Below, piece by piece: positions 63,261 through 64,000 of a DNA stretch of 64,000 bases; position 1 is the stretch's first letter, and each line of letters begins with the position of its first letter. The position numbers and the translations under genes are program-made. The notes beneath the pieces are model-generated. The model worked only from the letters and a program-made list of their open reading frames with translations, was not told the DNA's origin and made no database searches. Source of the stretch: Eulemur rufifrons (lineage: Eukaryota; Chordata; Mammalia; Primates; Lemuridae); the NCBI RefSeq assembly GCF_041146395.1, contig NC_090989.1, forward strand, positions 50,618,501 through 50,682,500. Reading direction: 5' to 3'.

Positions 63261-64000
63261 CTTTCTCCTACACTAAAGTTGCGTCTAAGCATTATTGAAT
63301 CTTTTGGTTCTCTTTAATTATTATTTTAAGTAACAACTCTGAAATTTGCCTCTAAAAGAATAAATATAATTCAACTGTAACAGGAAAGTATTCGCTGTTG
63401 GCAATGTAAAAATGTAATAATGGAAACACATATAAAGTGCAATTTTAAAAGAAAATTTTAGATTGCTTATTTGCATATCACCTCACTCCAACTTTTTTTA
63501 AAAAAATAAGCTGTGATGAATAGCAATAGCCTTCTAACGTACTCTGAAATCTGAAAACCCTTAGAAGAGCCATAGTAATAAAAGTGTCATTATAAATAAT
63601 TAGAAATGCCTGACACACATCTACCTTCAAAGGTTTATATAAAATGACTGACATATAAGCCACCTGGATTAATCTTCCAGCTTCAGTTTAGTTTCTACAA
63701 GAATCTAGTTATCCCAGAGAGAGTGAAACTCACAGAAGAAAACCAGGAGAACAAAGCCCAAGACTGTGTGAGAGGGTTCAGGTTATTCCTAAATGCAAGC
63801 ACGTGAGTCAATCTTTGCAAGTTTGCATTTCAGAAATAACTGAGACAGCAGGGGAAATCATGCTCCGCATCATCTCTGAGTGGAACAGCCTGCTATGCAG
63901 AGCTCTTCTCTGGCCAGGCAGGACAAATGTACAACAGAGCTGACAAGAGCATGCGCAGCTTCCCCAGGCTGCATGCCTCCCCAGTCCATCCCCCGCCCCC

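Larger units (their letters stand above)
48776..64000. other. Intergenic region downstream of ALCAM
   Basis: No exon, RNA gene or promoter I can support. Repeats: MIR-like fragments (49720-49870, 50180-50345, 54700-54840, 58920-59040), an MLT1-like LTR (53200-53655), a Tigger element (58388-58854), old L1 pieces split by an LTR-like insert (about 59330-60960), a compound repeat with a nested L1 (61034-61985) and an old LTR-like stretch (62530-62900). In human the region 3' of ALCAM is gene-poor, which fits. Confidence 0.75.

Overview
The window is mammalian nuclear DNA holding the 3' two-thirds of one protein-coding gene, ALCAM (CD166, activated leukocyte cell adhesion molecule), on the + strand. 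Thirteen exons are visible. Counting back from the last exon they are exons 4-16 of the 16-exon gene. Their spliced translation gives 452 codons, residues 132-583 of a 583-residue protein: Ig domain 2, the three C2-type Ig domains D3-D5, the 13-residue stalk exon 13, the transmembrane helix and the short cytoplasmic tail. Exons 1-3 (signal peptide and ligand-binding D1) lie upstream of the window.

The host looks like a strepsirrhine primate, most likely a Malagasy lemur. The protein differs from human ALCAM (as I remember it) at only a few positions. Alu elements are present, so it is a primate. The youngest-looking Alu (about 32.55-32.88 kb, antisense) has an AT-rich insertion in its middle A-rich linker that I associate with lemur Alus. 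The L1 3' ends share a tail type unlike human L1PA.

Layout: 1-6865 is the end of intron 3. 6866-27273 holds exons 4-14, separated by introns of 108 bp to 4.9 kb. 27274-45178 is the very large intron 14, filled with repeats (Alu, L1, a solo MaLR LTR, about 5 kb of antisense old L1, hAT and Tigger debris, and a HAL1-like element split by an Alu). 45179-45291 is exon 15 with the stop codon. 46853 to about 48775 is the noncoding last exon, with the 3'UTR and several poly(A) signals. From about 48.8 kb to the end is intergenic DNA with no gene I can support.

Exon pairs 7+8, 9+10 and 11+12 each encode one C2 Ig domain, bounded by phase-1 introns with a phase-0 intron inside. Exon 13 is a symmetric 39-bp cassette. 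The most interesting points are a non-canonical GC-AG intron 11, a perfect 5' splice-site motif superimposed on the exon 13 acceptor, a 108-nt intron 10 whose retention would give a secreted form, an L1 insertion with a clear 3' transduction, and a twin-primed (5'-inverted) L1 nested in an older repeat. I see no operon, CRISPR array, RNA gene or novel multi-gene system. The open reading frames outside the ALCAM exons look like chance or repeat-derived frames.
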